Below, piece by piece: positions 62,163-64,000 of a stretch of DNA of 64,000 bases. Positions within the stretch are counted from its first letter, which is position 1. Each line of letters starts with the position of its first letter. Source of the stretch: an uncultured Croceitalea sp. (GTDB lineage: Bacteria > Bacteroidota > Bacteroidia > Flavobacteriales > Flavobacteriaceae); NCBI GenBank assembly GCA_947494805.1, contig CANLWK010000002.1, forward strand, positions 124,001 to 188,000, in the 5' to 3' direction. Both the position numbers and the translations under genes were made by a program. Below the pieces are notes generated by a model that saw only the letters and a list, made by a program, of their open reading frames with translations, ran no database searches and was not told the origin of the DNA.

Positions 62163-63170
62163 GTGTTCGATAACAAACTACTTTTCTTTTTTAGCGCACT
62201 AGGGGTATTCAATGTGATTGTGCTTGCCATTTATGTACTGTTCAAAAAAACAGTGCAAAATTTGGTTTTGGCATTGTTTTTTGTAGCGGTTGGGTTTAGG
62301 GTCGGTGTTTCTTGTTTTTACTTTTTTGATTCACAGTTATCACCTGTTTTTATTCAGACAGGTCTTTTGGCCAATGTGATTTCGGGTCTCTTTTTGTATA
62401 GCTTCATTGGTATTATGAACAACCAGATTTTAAAAAGGGATGTACCTCTTTTGGTATTGTTACCGATAGCATTATTGCTTTTGAGCATTTTCTACCCTTT
62501 TTCATCACATTTTTATGTGTGGGACTGGACCATACGTTTTTATCTTCATGGTATTTTGACCTTGCTGGTCTTGGCCAGTTACTATCGTTTTTATGCTATA
62601 AAAGGAACACATGATAAGAACATCCGATTTTTTATGGGGCTACTCTTGATTTCATTCACCCTGGTTTGCCTTGCTTTTATTGTTTCATTATTCACAACAT
62701 ATATATTGGGGCCGGTTTTGTTTTCAGTTATCTTTTATGGTGCACTACTAATCTTTATGAGAAGTAAAAAGGGAATTGGGTTATTCAAAAAAGAAAAATA
62801 CGCAAATCGTAAAATCATTGATACCGATGCAACTGATTTGATTGACCGAATTGAAACCTACTTGCACAAAACCAAATCGTACAAGAATCCTAATCTTAAG
62901 GTTAAAGAACTTGCGAACGCCGTCGCTATTCCTGAACATCAATTATCACAATTGCTTAATGATAACTTGGGTGTTGGTTTTTCGCACTACATTAACAATT
63001 TCAGAGTGGAAGAAGCCAAACAACTATTGATTTCTGAAAAGAGGCTAACTATTGAAGCCATTGGTAATGAAGCGGGGTTTAATTCAAAGGCTTCTTTCTT
63101 TACTACTTTTAAGGCTAAAGTGTTTTGTACCCCAAATACATATCGCAAACAGAATTTAGTTCAAGATTAG
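62163..63170 (+). CDS. AraC-family regulator with seven-segment membrane N-terminus
   Basis: This 335-residue protein has seven hydrophobic segments (about 1-215). An AraC/XylS helix-turn-helix domain (about 235-335) follows, with LKVKELANAVAIPEHQLSQL, GFSHYINNFRVEEAKQLLIS and AIGNEAGFNSKASFFTTFK. This is the membrane-bound AraC layout common in Bacteroidota. The start is not certain: the frame opens at TTG 62121; I chose GTG 62163 because the following FDNKLLFFFSALGVFN matches the usual beginning. Confidence 0.85.
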   Translation: MFDNKLLFFFSALGVFNVIVLAIYVLFKKTVQNLVLALFFVAVGFRVGVSCFYFFDSQLSPVFIQTGLLANVISGLFLYSFIGIMNNQILKRDVPLLVLLPIALLLLSIFYPFSSHFYVWDWTIRFYLHGILTLLVLASYYRFYAIKGTHDKNIRFFMGLLLISFTLVCLAFIVSLFTTYILGPVLFSVIFYGALLIFMRSKKGIGLFKKEKYANRKIIDTDATDLIDRIETYLHKTKSYKNPNLKVKELANAVAIPEHQLSQLLNDNLGVGFSHYINNFRVEEAKQLLISEKRLTIEAIGNEAGFNSKASFFTTFKAKVFCTPNTYRKQNLVQD

Positions 63171-63249
63171 AAATTTGAACTAACTGACTGTTGATTTTTT
63201 CGTTTCGGTTTTTACAAAGTGATAGTATTGTATCCATAAAATCGAAATT

Positions 63250-64000
63250 ATGAAGAAATGTTTGCTTATCCTTTTTACAGGTCTTTTAACCGCAACGGGT
63301 TATACCCAAGAGGAGCGAAAACCCATTTTGTTGAACAAAGCAGTACTATCTGGTGTTGGACTTGAAAAAGTGGAACGAAAAGATAACCCCGAGCGGCGGT
63401 TTTTTCAAAAGCGCCTTTTTAGGGGCGATGATTTGAGCGCCTATATCGTTTCTTCTGAAACAGGTACAAATACCTTTGAAAACTTTCCGATTGATGAGTT
63501 TATCTATATGCTCAATGGAGAAGCCAAGGTGCTTATGGGTGCGCCTAAAGAGCAACACTTTTTTGAACGTGATTTCTTTTTTGCCCATAAAGGGTTCACA
63601 GGTGATTGGCATATTGAGGCGGGAAGTTACGTGCATTATGAGCTCTCGGTCATAGCAACACAACGGGCAGATAGTTCAAAGATAAGACCCGATAAATGGC
63701 ATTTGTTGTTTGATAAGCAACGACTATCGGGTGCACGAATTGAATTGAACGATAATGGATTGTATGAAGACCAATTGGTCAAAGGAGCTGAGCTTACGGT
63801 ACTTTTAAAAGCTGAACATGCTTTAGAAAAAGAACTTAAAAATATCAATGATGATAAACTCATTTGTTTGTTATCAGGTCAAATAGCTTTGATTGACGGT
63901 ACCGGGGAAACATATACGTTTTATTCAGGGGATTTCTTTCTACTACCAAAAGGATTAAAAGGAAGCTGGAGGAGTGAAGGACACGAAATCATTAAATATC
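63250..64000 (+). CDS. Exported cupin-domain protein, cut by right edge
   Basis: This frame opens at the ATG 63250 and remains open to the end of the window (250 complete codons). It has a signal peptide (MKKCLLILFTGLLTATGYTQ) and two cupin-like regions: FENFPIDEFIYMLNGEAKVL with FFAHKGFTGDWHIEAG, then LICLLSGQIALIDGTGETYT with GDFFLLPKGLKGSWRSEG. These match the Cupin_3 type. The two copies suggest a bicupin. The gene is preceded by an AraC-type regulator on the same strand. Confidence 0.8.
   Translation, partial: MKKCLLILFTGLLTATGYTQEERKPILLNKAVLSGVGLEKVERKDNPERRFFQKRLFRGDDLSAYIVSSETGTNTFENFPIDEFIYMLNGEAKVLMGAPKEQHFFERDFFFAHKGFTGDWHIEAGSYVHYELSVIATQRADSSKIRPDKWHLLFDKQRLSGARIELNDNGLYEDQLVKGAELTVLLKAEHALEKELKNINDDKLICLLSGQIALIDGTGETYTFYSGDFFLLPKGLKGSWRSEGHEIIKY

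Noticed and set aside
1-64000. tRNA, rRNA, transposase or phage genes
   Set aside because: No tRNA T-loop context, rRNA block, transposase motif or inverted-repeat-bounded element was found on reading the intergenic regions; a covariance-model scan would be decisive.

Overview
The window looks like chromosomal DNA of a marine-type member of the family Flavobacteriaceae (Bacteroidota). The evidence is the low GC content, the Bacteroidota -7 promoter element TAnnTTTG, LytS/LytTR and 2TM-domain signalling genes, the alpha/beta hydrolase-OsmC fusion, PspC/PadR and GIN-domain genes, a TonB-dependent receptor with a CarboxypepD-like N-terminus, and a Bacteroidota-style OxyR. Genus cannot be decided from the sequence. 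No rRNA, tRNA, CRISPR array, insertion sequence or phage gene was seen.

Region 1 (1-17.5 kb) is the most interesting part. It is a stress or low-oxygen island with four universal stress proteins, a short ribosome-hibernation factor, DUF2267, TerB-like, HMA-like and DUF6544 proteins, an ABC exporter (adaptor-permease-ATPase), a class III nucleotide cyclase, and a two-component pair made of a PAS histidine kinase and a hybrid receiver-CRP regulator. Its promoters share one architecture. A palindrome TGAYNNNNRTCA (Crp/Fnr-type geometry) lies with its centre exactly 33 bp upstream of the centre of a TAnnTTTG-like -7 element, and in most cases that element ends 17-25 bases before the start codon. 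I count ten such operators between 64 and 16221 and one more before ompW at 48.7 kb. The geometry fits a class II activator that replaces the -33 element. One of these promoters points into a 400-base gap without an ORF and may drive a small RNA or long leader.

Region 2 (17.6-33.6 kb) is mostly housekeeping and envelope maintenance: trxB, a GIN-domain lipoprotein, PadR plus a large PspC protein, hotdog and AIM24-like proteins, a short operon with a Crp-like regulator, DUF4406, a NudK-like NUDIX hydrolase and MsrA, then PBP4, OxyR and a four-gene minus-strand block ending in peptidase E. Region 3 (33.8-38.6 kb) has a TonB-dependent receptor and a secreted C-type-lectin protein. Region 4 (38.7-43.4 kb) is a signalling operon: an exported helical-repeat protein, a LytS-type kinase fused to a 2TM domain, a 12-unit 7-bp minisatellite, five tandem stand-alone 2TM proteins and a LytTR response regulator.

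Region 5 (43.5-64 kb) holds a LETM1-related protein, two DUF4331-type proteins with a TPR lipoprotein, DUF547, ompW, a sigma/anti-sigma operon with three enzyme genes, small metabolic genes, the alpha/beta hydrolase-OsmC fusion, DUF2490, an S9 peptidase paired with a giant BNR/sortilin-like secreted protein, an AraC-type regulator and a cupin gene cut by the right edge. Function calls come from reading the translated sequences by eye; no database search was possible.
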